From Cyclaneusma minus (lineage: Eukaryota; Ascomycota; Leotiomycetes; Marthamycetales; Marthamycetaceae), in NCBI GenBank assembly GCA_037179335.1, contig JAKZHN010000035.1, positions 248,001 to 312,000 on the forward strand: a stretch of 64,000 nt of DNA, in the 5' to 3' direction. The notes under the pieces are model-generated. The model was given only the letters and a program-made list of their open reading frames with translations, had not been told where the DNA came from and ran no database searches. Each line of letters begins with the position of its first letter. Within the stretch, counting starts at the first letter, position 1. The position numbers and the translations under genes were made by a program. This document shows positions 22,451 through 34,898 of the stretch, in pieces.

Positions 22451-25400
22451 ATGCCCCCCTCATCTACCCGCCCAACCCTCTCCTTTGGGGTCGAGTTGGA
22501 ACTCCTTATTCATCCCAATGAGCGAATGACAGCCAAATTGGCTTCAGACATCAAGTCGAACTGGAATCCAGCGGTTTCGCCAGCCAACTCAAGTGAAGAA
22601 CCAAAGAATGCCAACCTCGAACGTCTTCGACAGGTCAACCGCCTCGCTCTTCGAAATAAGATTGCCGAAATCTTGACGGATGATTATGGGATTACAACGC
22701 GAGTTGACACACAAGGAGACGGAGACTGGGCCATAGTAGACGATGGGTCACTCGATGAAGTACCTGGGACGCCGACGGGACGTCATTATTGTGAGTAAAT
22801 TAGAAGATTATACGGAAACAGCTCGCTATTGAAAAATCCACAGCTGATAGCTTATACCAGGGCGGGTCGAGATCGTCTCAAGGACTCTGAAGACAGGCGA
22901 CGAGACCTGGCAGTCCGAAATCGACGTGATTTTCAAAATGGTGGCCAATCATTTCGAGGTCCTTCTCACCAAAGACTGCGGAATGCATGTTCACGTGTCA
23001 CCTAGCCTTGACACCCCTTACAAGCCGCATCAGCTGGTCAGGATTCTCAAGGCTGTTGCCTACTTCGATGATGCCATTCCCAGGATCATGCCAGCGGAAC
23101 GAATGCTGAACCCATGGGCGATGCCAAACATGCGTCACGAGAAGGTCGCGGAACGTGTCCCTGATGTGGTCAAGGCATACAACACGGTAGAGACGGCTAC
23201 ATGGGAACCCCTTTTCCGCATCTACGAGAAGCGTGTGGGCAAATGCCAACAAAACGTCTATCCAACTGCAGGGCAAGACCGCTTCATAGCTTGGAACTTT
23301 TGGAATGTCACCAACCGCTGCGGCACCGTGGAGTTCAGGCAGCCGCCAGGTGTCGAAACCGCCGCGGATGCTAAGCATTGGGCTGCCTTCACGCTCGGCT
23401 TTATTCAACAAGCTCTGGACTACGATTTTGAGGACGTGAAACATACTCGGGCCCATGCAGACGTCTCTAACCTTCAGTATTGGGTGTTCGAAGGAATCGC
23501 CTCTTTGCAGGTCCCTCGGACTACAATCAATCCGGCCCTGATTGTGGAGAATAAGGAGCCGCCGAAGGTTTGGAGTGCCGCCCATCTTGAGGGCGTCAAG
23601 CGTAAGAAGGCCGCCAAAGAGAAGGAACTGAGTTCCTATGCTCAAAAGGTCTGTCAAGTTCCAATTCCACTTTGAGTCAAGTTCCCGGCTTCGTGGCTGC
23701 TATAAACCTCAAAACCAATTCAGGCACTAATCTTTCTGGGGCATTAGGTCAACTCATCTTCTGTCATCCACCCAAGCCTTGCATGGACGTGTAGCCAGTG
23801 CGGCGAAGATGGCATCACCATCGATCTCGACTCCTGTCCATCATGCTCTCATGACAGATGTGGCAGCTACCAGGTGCAAGATATGAGCTTGTCGCAAAAT
23901 CTCGAATCAGAAGCCGGAAACGGGGGTCGATCCTCGCACAATCCCGATTTATCTGGGGACGCTCTTGAGCTAGAGAGAACTCGGGGGGATAGCAGCACCC
24001 TAAGGTAAACCACGGCACACAATGAGGAAAAAGCTTACTTGATCGGCGCTGACTTCTTTTCCCTCCATTAGCAGAGCGCCGAGTTTGTTGCGTATTGCTG
24101 CCAATCCTGAACAGAACATGCGTGTCTTTACCTTGCGCCCCGAAGAGAAAGACTTAGCCGAACTGTGGGAAGAAACGCTTCTCCCACGCATCTCGGATGA
24201 CATCTGGAATCTGAGGGACCAGAAGGGCCCATTTCCCTGTATAATCGATTTACTTCGGAGAGGCAGGAAGGAATCCGAGTCCGAGCCAACAATAACTGTC
24301 TTTCTTCCAGAAAGGTTCGGTGACCTGGATAAGCTGGATATCAGAAAGGTTATTTCAGAGGCGATTCCAGAGAAATTTCGAGCTGCACTCACCATACTTT
24401 ACAAAGTCCACAATCTCCGGCGGACAATGGATTCCGAATCCGAGGGGCCAGCATATTTACCAAAGAACAACCACTTCCAAGAACTGCCGAAAAGCGGAGC
24501 GTCCCTTGGGATCAAAGATTCCATGACCATGGAGGCAGCTACACTGGGCGGATATACGATGCTAGACAATCAGCTATTTGCAATGACTGTCAGCCATTTG
24601 ATGCCCGAGAAAGAGCCGGACCCCGGGAGTTTCGTGACCCACGTCGCACAACAGGAGGAGGTAGTGGCAGTTCGAGCGATAGAACCGTGTTGTTCCACAT
24701 GCAGGAACTTCCTGAGTGGCACCGATCACCTCACCGCAGCCGATATGCGCCGTGCGATATCAAATCGAATCCGGGAGAAGTTTAATTTCAAAAGCTGCCC
24801 GCAACTCGATGCGATTCTTTCCGAGCAATTGCGTCCCTTCCGCGATGTCACACTTGGGCCCATTGAGCACCTTTCAGGCATGAGATGCAAGGAGATCACA
24901 TACAAGGACCAAAAGTTTTCTATCGAGTTCGACTGGGCCTTGATACGCGTGAGAGATTGGCCTTGGTCACTAGAACAGCATATCAGGGAAACTGATAGAA
25001 GCTTCACAGCTAGTGATCTCGTACCGGGGGCACAAGTCCAGTCCACAGGGCGAACTAGTGGTTTCCAAAAAGGTCAGATACCAAGTCCTATGCGAATTTT
25101 AGTTCAGCACGAAGATCACAGAACTTGGGAGTGGGGTATCGTCAAGCAAGATTCTGACACAGCTGAAGCCTGGACGAGTAGTGGAATGGGCCAGGGTGGC
25201 GATAGTGGAGCTTGGATTGTTGGTTCTGGATCTGAATCGACGTGTGTGTATGGTATGCTCTGGGGTAGGTATGGACACGAGCCTGGGGAGAGGACCCTTC
25301 TCACTCCCATGAAATACATCCTTGAGGATATAAGGGAGCAGACTTCTTACAACGAAGTGTGCTTGCCTGGCGACCGACCCCACCTAGTCGATGGTGGGGA

Positions 25401-25611
25401 GGCTGAAGAGGAAGAGATTTCCAATCCAATCCTGACGAGAACCGCATCGAGTAAGGTCGACGTCTGGGCGGATGCTTCGTTGATTAGCATCGATGGCCTG
25501 ATGTTGGAATCCTACAATAGGGGTATGTCTGAGAAGGCGAAGAATGAGAGCAAACCAACAGCACGTCTGGGGGTTCACAGACTTGTCAGTGCTGGGAAGG
25601 TTCAACATTGA
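22451..25611 (+). CDS. Fusion protein: amidoligase domain, zinc ribbon and trypsin-like serine peptidase domain
   Basis: Exons are 22451-22790, 22861-23648, 23748-24004 and 24072-25611; all phases fit and the chain is 974 residues. Residues about 1-370 are an Amidoligase_2-type (glutamine-synthetase-fold) domain, with FGVELELL near the start, then WRVEIVSRTL, CGMHVHVSPS and VEFRQPPG, the family's active-site blocks. Residues 391-409 hold a zinc ribbon (C-x2-C-x11-C-x2-C). The C-terminal part has a chymotrypsin-fold triad: His637 in AMTVSHL, Asp749 in FDWALIRV and Ser840 in GQGGDSGAWIV, plus TGRTSGFQKGQI, typical of S1-like domains. Amidoligases form amide or peptide bonds with ATP; peptidases break them. 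Domain identity is read from motifs; substrate and biological role are unknown. Gene prediction could split it at the 24005 donor, where the frame ends with TAA two codons later. Confidence 0.8.
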
Positions 25612-25938
25612 GACATTGGATACCTGATCCACGAGTTTGTGTATCTCTCTGAGAGAGAAGAAGTATTCAAACAATTTCCTAGTATGGCCCACGCCAAAGG
25701 ACTTGTTACAGGTCGCTGATTGAGAGCCTCAATGGAGTGAACGTGGACCATGTTGCTATCGAAGTGCAACAGCAGGAGCCCCCTTATTGCACCCCAGTGA
25801 TCGAAGTTGATGGGCAATCGGGGTCCTTCCTCGATCGCAGTCGATGTGCAACAAAACGTCTCGGTAGGTGACCTCGGGGATTCCGAGAAGTTGCATGCGA
25901 TGAGAACGGTTTTCCATACTTCGTCACGTACCGCCAGA
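25612..25938. other. Convergent intergenic region
   Basis: This is the 3' flank of the amidoligase-peptidase gene (+) and UreF (-). Frames on both strands look like non-coding shadows. Confidence 0.5.
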
Positions 25939-26964
25939 TCAGCTGTTGAAGATTCTTGAGTAGAGCATCTCATGTCTCCCAACCCACAAATCTACACACG
26001 GAACACACTGTCCCGCATCCTCCACCTCCGTCCGCCACTCCCTCTCCACCACCCTCCTAATCCCCTCCTGCACACCCCCACTCGCCAGCACCTTCTGCGC
26101 CTGATAGGGACCAAACATACTCGCTCGAACCGCCGCACTCAACAACGCTTTCACGTGACTCAGCATGAACACATATGCCGTTTGTTCTTCCGTCAACCCC
26201 GAAATTCTCGCGATGATGCCAAACAGCGGCGCTAGATGAGCAGAAGCTGCCGGAACTTCGTTGTCTGTTACTGATGATGCCTGGTTCGAGCTTTTCAACG
26301 CAGCGCTGAAGTTCTTGACAACCTGGACGTCTGGTGTTTGGGAAACAGACAGGGGTAAGGAGGGGAGGAACGAGCGATCCCAGATTCCGAGTAAAGCACG
26401 GCCTTGGGCGACAGAGGTGCGGCGGCCGACGGTGCACATGATGGAGGCGTCGAGGGTATCGTCTAGGGAGAGTAGAGAGGAGGGAGAGCGGTAGGCGGCG
26501 AGGACGAAGGGGAGGGTGGTGGAGGCGTAGGAGGAGAGGGAGAGGGAGAGGAAGGTGGGGAAGGACGGGGGGCGGGTGTGGGCTAGGTAGGATTCGAGGC
26601 CGGAGCTGAAGGCGAAGGAGCCGAGGGGGAGGGCGGAGTCGGAGAGGAGGAGGAGGAAGTGGTGGGGGGAGGAGAGGAGGGCTGTGGTAGGTTAGATTAA
26701 GTAGGTGTTTAGGGGATGGGTAGCTGGATTTGAGAGGTGACGCTATGGTAGTGGTTTCTTGAACAAAATAAAAGTTGTTATGTGTGGATATCACGAGCGT
26801 TGGTGGCACTCACCATGATCTGGGAATAGCTTCGGAATCGGGGCTCCGGCTGACACGGAAACGACAGCATTTCCACTGTCTTGTGCCCTTAAATTTTCCC
26901 TAGCCTTCTCCAGACGGGCTTCGAGATCAGCGATCTCGTCGCGAAGTGAATTATTCGAGCTCAT
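25939..26964 (-). CDS. ureF: Urease accessory protein UreF
   Basis: Minus-strand exons are 26964-26814 and 26681-25939, giving 297 residues; the intron starts gtgagt and ends ccacag. UreF works with UreD and UreG to load nickel into urease in the cytosol. The protein begins with a coiled-coil-like segment (LRDEIADLEARLEKARE), then the family hallmark LLLSDSALPLGSFAFSSGLE at the start of exon 2, followed by helices. It ends in a FGPYQAQKVLASGGVQEG-type helix region. Exon 2 is strongly purine-rich on the + strand because of codon bias, so a proline-rich shadow frame covers the same bases. The expected conserved blocks are present, so it looks functional. Confidence 0.9.
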
Positions 26965-27613
26965 GGATGCGGCATGGCTGTCTGATGAATCTGTGGACAG
27001 GTGATTTCAAGACTGAGGAGGAGCTCGGACTCGATGCTCGGACTTATTTGGAGATAAGCGGATAAGCTTTGCGGAGATCTTGCCGCTAGCGCTAGTCTAT
27101 TTTAGGCTCTAGCGCGAGGTACAGGAAAGTCAAGTTCGTCTGTATGTCTCCATGATCCGACAAAATGCTCTTCAGACCAGATGACAGAAAATTCAATCGC
27201 CAATGACAGTTCCGCGGACCGACGTACATATTGTACAGCCTCACACAGTGTCTGGCCACATAGCCCGACTTCAAGAGCCGATGCAGCCCGGGCTTTTCGA
27301 TGGCTTTAGGTGAGGCAGTTGTTACAAATGTCGTCATATGAAGGAGGAAAAGCATTGTTTGGGCCAAAGAGTGGCAAGCGATGCCGATAGCCGGCGAACA
27401 GATCTGCAATGGTGCTGACGCTGTGCGAGAAACCGAAAATGGGTAATGGCAGATTTGCATCGCACTTTCCACGGTTTGTCCATTTCCAATCCTGCTGTCA
27501 ACCTGTCATCGTCAACCCTCGTGGTCGTTGTTTCTTGGCTTCGACGATCTCCCGGAATGCTTCCATGGTACATGTAGCATTCCTCTCCACTCTTCGAACT
27601 CACCGCTGTCAAC
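26965..27613. promoter_or_regulatory. Divergent promoter region of UreF and MFS transporter
   Basis: About 650 bp lies between the two divergent starts. No gene is recognised, and no nitrogen-response GATA cluster obvious enough to call was seen. Confidence 0.4.
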
Positions 27614-29269
27614 ATGTCTGCCGCTCCCTCGAGCGCAAGCTCCGCGACCATGGCCTATCCCCCAGCGGGGCGTAGCCTGCAAAATGACGAGGAGAATCCC
27701 CCGCATTCTGAGTCGGAGAAAGAGAGTCTGTCATCGACCGAGAACGACCCAAATCTCGTCGACTGGGAACCCAATGACCCCGACAACCCTCGCAATTGGT
27801 CGACGAACTACAAGATCTTATGTACCTTCCTGCTGGGCCAGATGGCCCTGAGTGCCAGTCTGGGATCCAGCATTATCTCTCCCGCCGAGGACGATATCTC
27901 CAAGTACATAGGGGTCAGCCGCGAGGTCACCGTCTTCTGCATATCTCTGTATATGTGAGTTCCCCATATCAGCCCTATGCTAGAGCGCCTACCTAGCTCC
28001 AAACCATGTCTTGGCCGAGGGCTTGGCATGCAAGTCATTGGCAATATATGAACATGTACTAACATAAGGCTTAGCCTGGGTTTTGCTTTCGGACCACTGA
28101 TATGGGCCCCGATTTCCGAAATCTGGGGTAGGCGCTGGAGTATGCTGCCCGCCATCTTCTGCTTGGGCCTGTTCTCCATAGGAACAGCAACTAGTCAAAA
28201 CGCGACCGCCATCTTCCTGACTCGATTCTTTGGGGGACTCTTCGGCTCCGCCCCTGTATCAAATGTTTCGGCAGCTTTGGGAGACATGTGGGAAGCAACT
28301 GCTCGAGGCACCGCCGTGACCTTCTATGCCGTCTGCGTCGTTGGAGGTCCAACCCTGGGTCCTATCATCGGTGCGGCACTAGTCAACAACCCCAATCTAG
28401 GATGGCGCTGGACCGAATACATCGAAGCCATCTGGGTGTTTACCGCCTTCGCCATTTGCTTCTTCTTCCTCCCCGAAATGTACGGCCCCGTCCTGCTCAA
28501 GAAGAAAGCCAAGCGTCTCCGCAAAGAGACCGGCAACCAAGCTCTGTACAGCCCCCACGAGCGAGTAAAGCTCGACCCCAAATCCATCGTCACCAAGCAC
28601 TTCACTCGCCCCCTGCGGATGCTAACCACCGAACCCATGGTAACCTGCATCGCCTTCTACGCCTCCTTCGTCTACGCCCTCCTCTACCTCACCCTCGAAG
28701 TCTTCCCCATCGTCTTCGCCCAAAACCGCGGCTGGGGCACCGTCGTCTCCACGCTTCCCTTCCTCGCCCTCTTCATCGGCGTCCTCTTCGCCGTCATCAT
28801 CAATCTCGCCAACCAACCGCGCTACGTCCGCCTCGCCAAAGCCGCCAACGGCCGCCCTATCCCCGAAGCCCGCTGTCCGCCCATGGCCATCGGCGGCATC
28901 CTCTTCACCATCGGCCTATTCTGGTTCGGCTGGACCGCGGACCCAAAATTCCACTGGATCATCCCTGTGATCGCAGCGGGTTTCATAGGTGCTGGATTCA
29001 ATGTGATTTTCCAGCAGTGCATAAACTTTTTGGTCGATACGTATGGGCTTTATGCGGCGAGTGCGGTGTCGGCGAATACGTTTTTGCGGAGTGTGTTTGC
29101 GGGCGGGCTGCCGATGGCTGCTATTCCTATGTTTGATACGCTGGGGGTGGGGCCAGCGATGAGCATTTTGGGAGCCGTGGCGGCGCTGGCTATACCGGTG
29201 CCGTTTATCTTTATGAAGTATGGGTTGGCGTTGAGGAAGAAATCGAAGTTCGCACCGGTGCCGGAATAG
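27614..29269 (+). CDS. MFS drug/polyamine-type transporter (DHA1 family)
   Basis: Exons are 27614-27954 and 28075-29269, giving 511 residues; the intron (donor gtgagt, acceptor ttag) restores SLYILGFAFGPLIWAP. The layout is a polar N-terminus of about 75 residues followed by NDPDNPRNWS, the conserved entry to TM1 in fungal DHA1 transporters. Twelve hydrophobic helices follow, with the loop 2-3 motif SEIWGRRWSM, the TM4-TM5 region FYAVCVVGGPTLGPIIG (motif C-like antiporter element), and a long central loop (LLKKKAKRLRKETGNQ). It probably exports small molecules by proton antiport at the plasma membrane. The substrate is unknown. Confidence 0.9.
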
Positions 29270-30240
29270 TGGTACAGGAATAGGAGTGCCGGATAGAGGA
29301 TTTGTGGTTTTTTGAGGAGTTCTTAGCGATAGATATCCCTTGTACATGGTTGCATAGCTACGGGATAATGGGCCATGGTTTTGATGAGCCAACTAGCGGG
29401 TATTGTAATCAAATGCTTCAAAGGAGGAGTATAATCTTGATGATCACATGAGGAAATAAACTATTTCATTATATACTATCTTGTCTTTTGTCTGGGAATA
29501 GCTGGAGGAAGACGATACCATATAGGATCACAGATCACATGATTCATGTCACATGCATGTCATATGTAGGCTACAGTGGGGAATAGGAGAGTTGGAGCGG
29601 GCGTTGATCCGGGGACCGGAAGGCCGTGAAGGAATCAATGATTGATTTAAGCAGATCTTTGAGAGACTACTGCAGGCTGCACCAAGTCTTCACATTGTTC
29701 AGGCTCCACTCCGGCGTCAAAATGCTGGAAAAAAAGATTGAAGCATGGGTTTAGCCGCTCCGCTGCTTGCAAAATGCATCCAGGGTCCTGGAAGCCCCGC
29801 TGTCCGTACTCCGTCACGCACTGGCCCGCTTCCCTAATCTTATTACATCCTGGGAACTAACAGCTATATCCGCAAGATTTCTCTTTTTCCGCCAAATCGA
29901 AATGAGGAACTTAGTCTGATGCAACTATGCAGTATGCTGGTTGGTTCCTTTGTACTTGGTATGGTTGGCGCACAGTGATAGTCGTATTAACAGGCAAATT
30001 TGTTTTATATCTAAGATCCCCCTAGGAGCTATGGGAAGCGCGACTGTTGGTTCTTCGAGTTCTAGAAGCTGGCATCCTCTTTTCAAAAAAATCAAAACGA
30101 GTTGGTGGGTTCACTAGCCGAGTACCACTAGACAAAACTTGACAAGAGTTGGTTTTCTACTGTCTTCGTTGTCACTCGCAGTTCATCTCCAAGATTACTC
30201 TCCTCTGACTATCCTAGTCCTTCACTTTCATTCGACAACC
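29270..30240. other. Gene-free stretch with palindromic CATG cluster
   Basis: No gene is seen. At about 29533-29568 the palindromes ACATGATTCATGT and ACATGCATGT lie next to each other within a CATG-rich patch, a possible protein-binding site or chance structure. The last part is the promoter of the next membrane-protein gene. Confidence 0.45.
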
Positions 30241-31464
30241 ATGTCAGCAACTCTCCATCCTCCCTCTAGTGGAGACATCGATATCGGCTGGAAACTAGAA
30301 GTCGGCACCACGGTAACATTTTTATGTGCTGCCATCGTAGTAACACTCCGCTGCTTCACACGATGGAAGTTCGCCAACAGAGGCTGGGACGACTACCTGA
30401 TGGTCTTCGCCTTGGTAAAGCTTTCCCGTCCGAGATCCTCGGAGTTCGACTTTTCGTAACAAACACTTACATGCCCACAGCTCCAAGCTCTCGTCGCCAC
30501 AATCCTCGACTTCATTGCCGTGAATGACGGTTTAGGCCGCCATGCATACTACCTTGCATGGTCCCAAGACGTAAACCAGGAATACTACAGTCTCCTTGCG
30601 CAAGTTTTCTGTGTACAAGCGCTGAGTTTCGCCAAGTTGTCGATTGTGGTTTCGTACATGCGAGTGCTGCGTGGCTCGGGGAATCGCTTCCATCAGGTGG
30701 TCTTGTGGACTGTGGGGATTTTGGTTCTGGCTGTGAATACGATGGTTGTTATCACGTTCTATGCAAGTTGCAGCCCGAATGAGAAAGCGTGGAATCCGGA
30801 AATTGGTGGGACGTGTTGGACTACTGACAAGAAATTGGGATTTGTGATTCTTCAGGGGGGTAAGTTGGCAGTTGCTCATACCTGATAAAATCATGAACGT
30901 ACGATGGCTAAATATTTAATAGCCTTTTCTGCCTTCTCTGACTTCTTTCTGGCGCTCTATCCTATCGTCTTCTTGAACAGACTGCCGGCCAAACTGAAGA
31001 TGAAGGTATTCATATTTGGCTTGATGGGGCTAGGAGTGCTGTAAGTATATCTACCCGGCTTGCTAAACCGCCGACTGATATTTGATAGAACGGGCGTGTT
31101 CGCCGTTATACGAACAGCTGAGAGTGCCACCGAACTTCATCTCTCTCCTGAAGAAGTGCCCGATGTATCATACAGTACTGTCATGGGACTCATGTGGTCT
31201 GGGATGGAGAGAAACATTGCCATTCTGATCGGCAGTGTCCCAGCGCTGAACTCGCTCGTGGCACCAGCTACCGGCTTTGTGAAGGGAAGACTGGGCTTCT
31301 CAAAGTCTCGGGACGCTGACCTGGACCGGCTGGAGGCGGATGGTAGATTAAGCAAGCTGCCTGATGAGGAGAATGGGATCGGTCGACAGAATGATTATAC
31401 GGCAGCCTTGACTCGAAAGACGGGCTCGACGGGGATTGAAGAATATATACTTTCCGACACATAG
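30241..31464 (+). CDS. Rhodopsin-domain (PTH11-like) integral membrane protein 2
   Basis: Exons are 30241-30414, 30481-30859, 30923-31040 and 31089-31464, giving 348 residues; the three introns all close in phase. The family signature is RGWDDYLMVFAL at the end of helix 2. Other hallmarks are VNQEYYSLLAQVFCVQALSF and AKLSIVVSYMRVLRG (helices 3-4), a Cys-containing loop (CSPNEKAW...GGTCW), and ALYPIVFLNRLPAKLKMKV before helix 6. The tail is polar. It is likely a plasma-membrane receptor-like protein. It is more distantly related to the other two copies in this window than tandem duplicates would be. Confidence 0.87.
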
Positions 31465-32828
31465 GCAGGAACATGAATGATGAGAGAATAGAAGCTGTAC
31501 CTGCCAATCAATATACAGAGCCTGGGTTTGGCTAGAGGTCCGCAAATGCTGAAGGTTCTTGTATCATCATCCAACACAATAGCTCCCGGGTCGATACCTC
31601 GTATGGGCGGATGGGCACAGAGGATTTGTCGTTTTTGCGGAGTATGTCGCAATGGATATCCTGTACTTGATGAGCCACCTAGCAGAGATTCCAATTGGAA
31701 AATTGTTCAACGTAAAGGAAAATTACCCACTCACTTGATGTCCAGTCCATAGCACTCGCTGGACAGAGCCAGATGTGAGCCAACATGACGGAAAGAACAC
31801 AGTATGCTGAGCACACGGTGTTGAAAAACAAAGGGTCGACGACCAACAGGCCTCTGTTAGTATGGAATCGCCAAGTCTGGTAACTTCATAACATGTTACA
31901 GTAGTGTGAACTGAAGGGAATGATTCGGGGTCGCCAGAAGTTGGTCGTGCTGCTTCAAAGAACCTTGGGCCAAGAAGATCGAGTCTTCCAAAGATTTTCC
32001 GATATTCAGATCGACTTTCTTGGGCCTTGGGTAAGTCTTGTTTCCAGCGATGTTAAGCGGGACAAGCGACGTCGTTGCAACTTGCAAGTCAGGTCTTTTG
32101 GGTTTTCAACATCACCATCGAATAGCTTCCGAGAATCCTCCAGGGAATATTGACTTTAACGGCGTGTCATCGGTGAAATGTGAATATGCCTTCGTACACG
32201 TGACAAGATACTATTTCGAGACTGGACTACCAGTACCAGTCAAGGGCGCTGTGCTACCGTCTACCGGCGGGCCTGGATCGGAGAGTCTCGTGGTGCGTCT
32301 TGAAGTCTGCATTCCAGCGGAGACCACAAGGCCAGATTCTTGCAGTGGCTTCCAGGTCGAACTCGAATATTATTGGTTGTGTTCTGGATAGATGTCGCAG
32401 TTGCTGGGCTGATTGTTGGAACGAGGTGGAAAGGACCATCATCCAGGCCTTTTATTACCGGCATTTCTTGAAGCTAAACCCTCTTAGGCGCCCGGTGTTT
32501 GACTCGAGGTGCGATAAGGCTCCGATAAAGACGCACGGCTGCGGCCATAAAATGCGTCAGTCGTCAATGCCTGACGGCGCCTTCACGCCAACAACCAACG
32601 CCATCCGACACACTCCGACCGTCCTGAACTGTCCTCTGCTGCCGCCCTCGCTCAAGCCTGACACGCCCGCGCGCCATCAGTGTCGTCTGGACCGATCCAC
32701 TCTCTTACAAATTCACGACTGTGAACTGCGCCTCTGCAAACCCACCCACCTTTGACCAACCTCCGCGCCGACGTCTCCTTTCCACGCTCCTACCAACAGC
32801 ATCTTCAGTCCCAAAGTGATCAGTTAAG
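31465..32828. other. Gene-free stretch upstream of the CDC34-type E2 gene
   Basis: Frames of 60-150 codons were read in 31500-32755 but none shows a domain, a codon pattern or splice structure that supports a gene. The last 150 bases are the presumed promoter and leader of the E2 gene. Confidence 0.5.
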
Positions 32829-33703
32829 ATGGCCTCCAATGGATCTGGCGCAAAGGCTCTGCTCATGAAGGAGTATCGCAACCTTCAGAAGGAGAAGTGG
32901 GTGAACGTCGAGGTTGCTTCCCCGCCTTCACAAACATGTTTTGCCCGGCTAACGTCTGTCGCAGATTGATGAAGCACAAATGCTCAAGTGGTCGGTTGCT
33001 CTGATGGTCGTCAATTCCGAGAGCGTTTTCGACGGCGGGTACTTCAAGGTGTGTTTCGTCTGAGTCCTTCACGCCACTCCGGATCGTGAATTTGTGATGT
33101 TGACTGTCTGTCTGCCAGTGTGAATTGAACTTCCCTATGGACTACCCGATGAACCCCCCTACGTTCAAATTTCTTCGCCCGATCTTCCACCCGAACATCT
33201 ACCCGGATGGCAAACTTTGCATCTCGATCTTGCATGCTCCCGGTGAAGATCTCACGTCAGGTGAGACTGCCACTGAGCGCTGGACTCCGCTGCAAGGTGC
33301 TGAGTCCGTTCTCCGCTCAATCCTGCTGCTCCTTGACTCTCCCGAAACCTCGTCGCCTGCCAACGTCGATGCTGGTGTCATGTTCCGCAAAGACCACGCT
33401 CAATACGTGAGAAAGGCCAAGAACTGCGTCGAGGCAAGCAAGAAGGACATCCCCGCAGGATTTGTGATGCCCACAACTCTCGAGGAAGCCCCACCAGCCA
33501 AGCCCGTTGAAGACGATTCGTTCTGGCAAGAATCTGACGCAGATGAGGACTTTGGAGGTAGCGATAGCTCAAATGAAGACGAGGAGATGACAGGCTACGA
33601 TGATGACGAAGATGGTGACATGGAATTCATGACCGATGCTGAAGAAGGCTCCGACGGCGAGGGCTCAGAGGGCTCAGAAGAGGAAGAAGAAGAGGAGCTG
33701 TAA
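32829..33703 (+). CDS. CDC34: Ubiquitin-conjugating enzyme E2, Cdc34/UBC3 type
   Basis: Exons are 32829-32912, 32965-33048 and 33119-33703, giving 250 residues. It is the E2 that serves SCF ubiquitin ligases. The catalytic cysteine is in HPNIYPDGKLCISIL, and right after it comes the acidic-loop insertion HAPGEDLTSGETATERW that marks the Cdc34/Ube2R group. SSPANVDAGVMFRKD follows. The C-terminus is a long acidic tail (runs of Asp/Glu to the last residue), used in Cdc34 to bind the cullin-RING subunit. The first donor (gttgct) is weak, but the intron has a branch-like gctaacg, and its removal gives the conserved EKWVNVEIDE. It may partner the F-box proteins encoded in this window as part of the general SCF machinery. 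Confidence 0.92.
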
Positions 33704-34898
33704 ACTCTCAGTCACACGCACCAAACACCAAGCGATCTGCTCTCCCGCGAACTTCCCAGTCTTGCACCAGCAACTCCCACCGCACACATTCCACCTCCAG
33801 GGGCATCTTCTCCTTTCCATCTACATCGATCCCCACAGCATCCAAAAGTGGTAAAGCGATATCTTCAGGTTCGAGGAGTTCCGGTCTGTGTGAACTTCAC
33901 GGACGACGGCTTCTTTACCTCCTTCAGCAGGCCGCTTTGTGTCAGCACATGCCACCCCTCAATCCTCCACCAGTTTCGCCCACCACGCGCAACTTCAGCA
34001 GCACCAAATTCCCAACTTCCATACTGATTTCCCAGATTCCCAATTCGCAACTTTGTTTTAAAACGGCTGCATTAGCATAGCATAGCGCGGTCGCCCCGGT
34101 CCTTTCTCCTTCGGCGTCAAATCGGAGAATCGGGCAGCGCTGCGCATAGCATCAGGCTGCACATTGGGCGCCTCATTCCCATTTCTTTTCTGCATTCTTT
34201 TCTGCATTCTTTTCTGCATTCTTTTGTGTTTGGCTTTTCTGCTTTGTTTTTACGGGGGCTGGACTGGCGTAAATGGGCACTGGGGGTGGGGACACTGGAC
34301 TGGCGTTTCCGGGGGTTGCGGACGAGATAGGCAGTATGTAGCTGCTAAATTAAATCACCTTTGAGCCTTTATTTCTAGAGATGGGCTGGATGGAATTGGG
34401 GGACTGCTGTGAGCTCGTGATGCATCATCTCATTGTCTGCGCCGGTGTCGGGGATTGGTTATTCGGTGGCTAGTAGCTCTGCTATCTGTATATCCTCTAT
34501 GCCATGGAACCTACTTGCCTGATGGAGCATCTTGGCATGCTCGGGTTTCTAGCGATTTGATGGGTCGGCACTTGCCTGTCGAGTCTCACTTCATTCCCCC
34601 ATGGGCATTTTCTCTGTTGATGTTATTCAAACCATCCGAATGGCGTCAATGCGTCCATCATGGAGCTTTTCCTTGCAAATCACCCTCTGAACAAACCAAG
34701 AAAACATCCACCTTGGAGGATTGACCCCCTGATCTCTCAAAAGCCGGTGCTCGAAAACGCTTCGAAAGATATCACATCCAAGGACCAAGATACGATCACT
34801 TCGGATTCATCATTTTCAATTTCCCCTTTTCATCGCCCCTGTCATGTGTCATTCATCTAACAAAACCCAGACCTTCATCATCAACCCCAATCGCCCCA
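33704..34898. other. Convergent intergenic region with 12-bp tandem repeat
   Basis: No gene is supported between the E2 gene and ORC2, which are convergent. A TTTTCTGCATTC tandem repeat is at about 34187-34226. Confidence 0.5.
34187..34226. repeat. 12-bp tandem repeat (TTTTCTGCATTC), about three copies
   Basis: The unit TTTTCTGCATTC is repeated head to tail three times, with flanking partial units. Confidence 0.85.

Noticed and set aside
26057..26809. 250-codon proline/leucine-rich minus-strand frame
   Set aside because: It overlaps UreF exon 2 in another frame; its composition comes from the codon bias of UreF and UreF is clearly homologous to its family.
28288..29136. 282-codon arginine/histidine-rich frame over the MFS gene
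   Set aside because: Out-of-frame reading of the transporter; low-complexity shadow.
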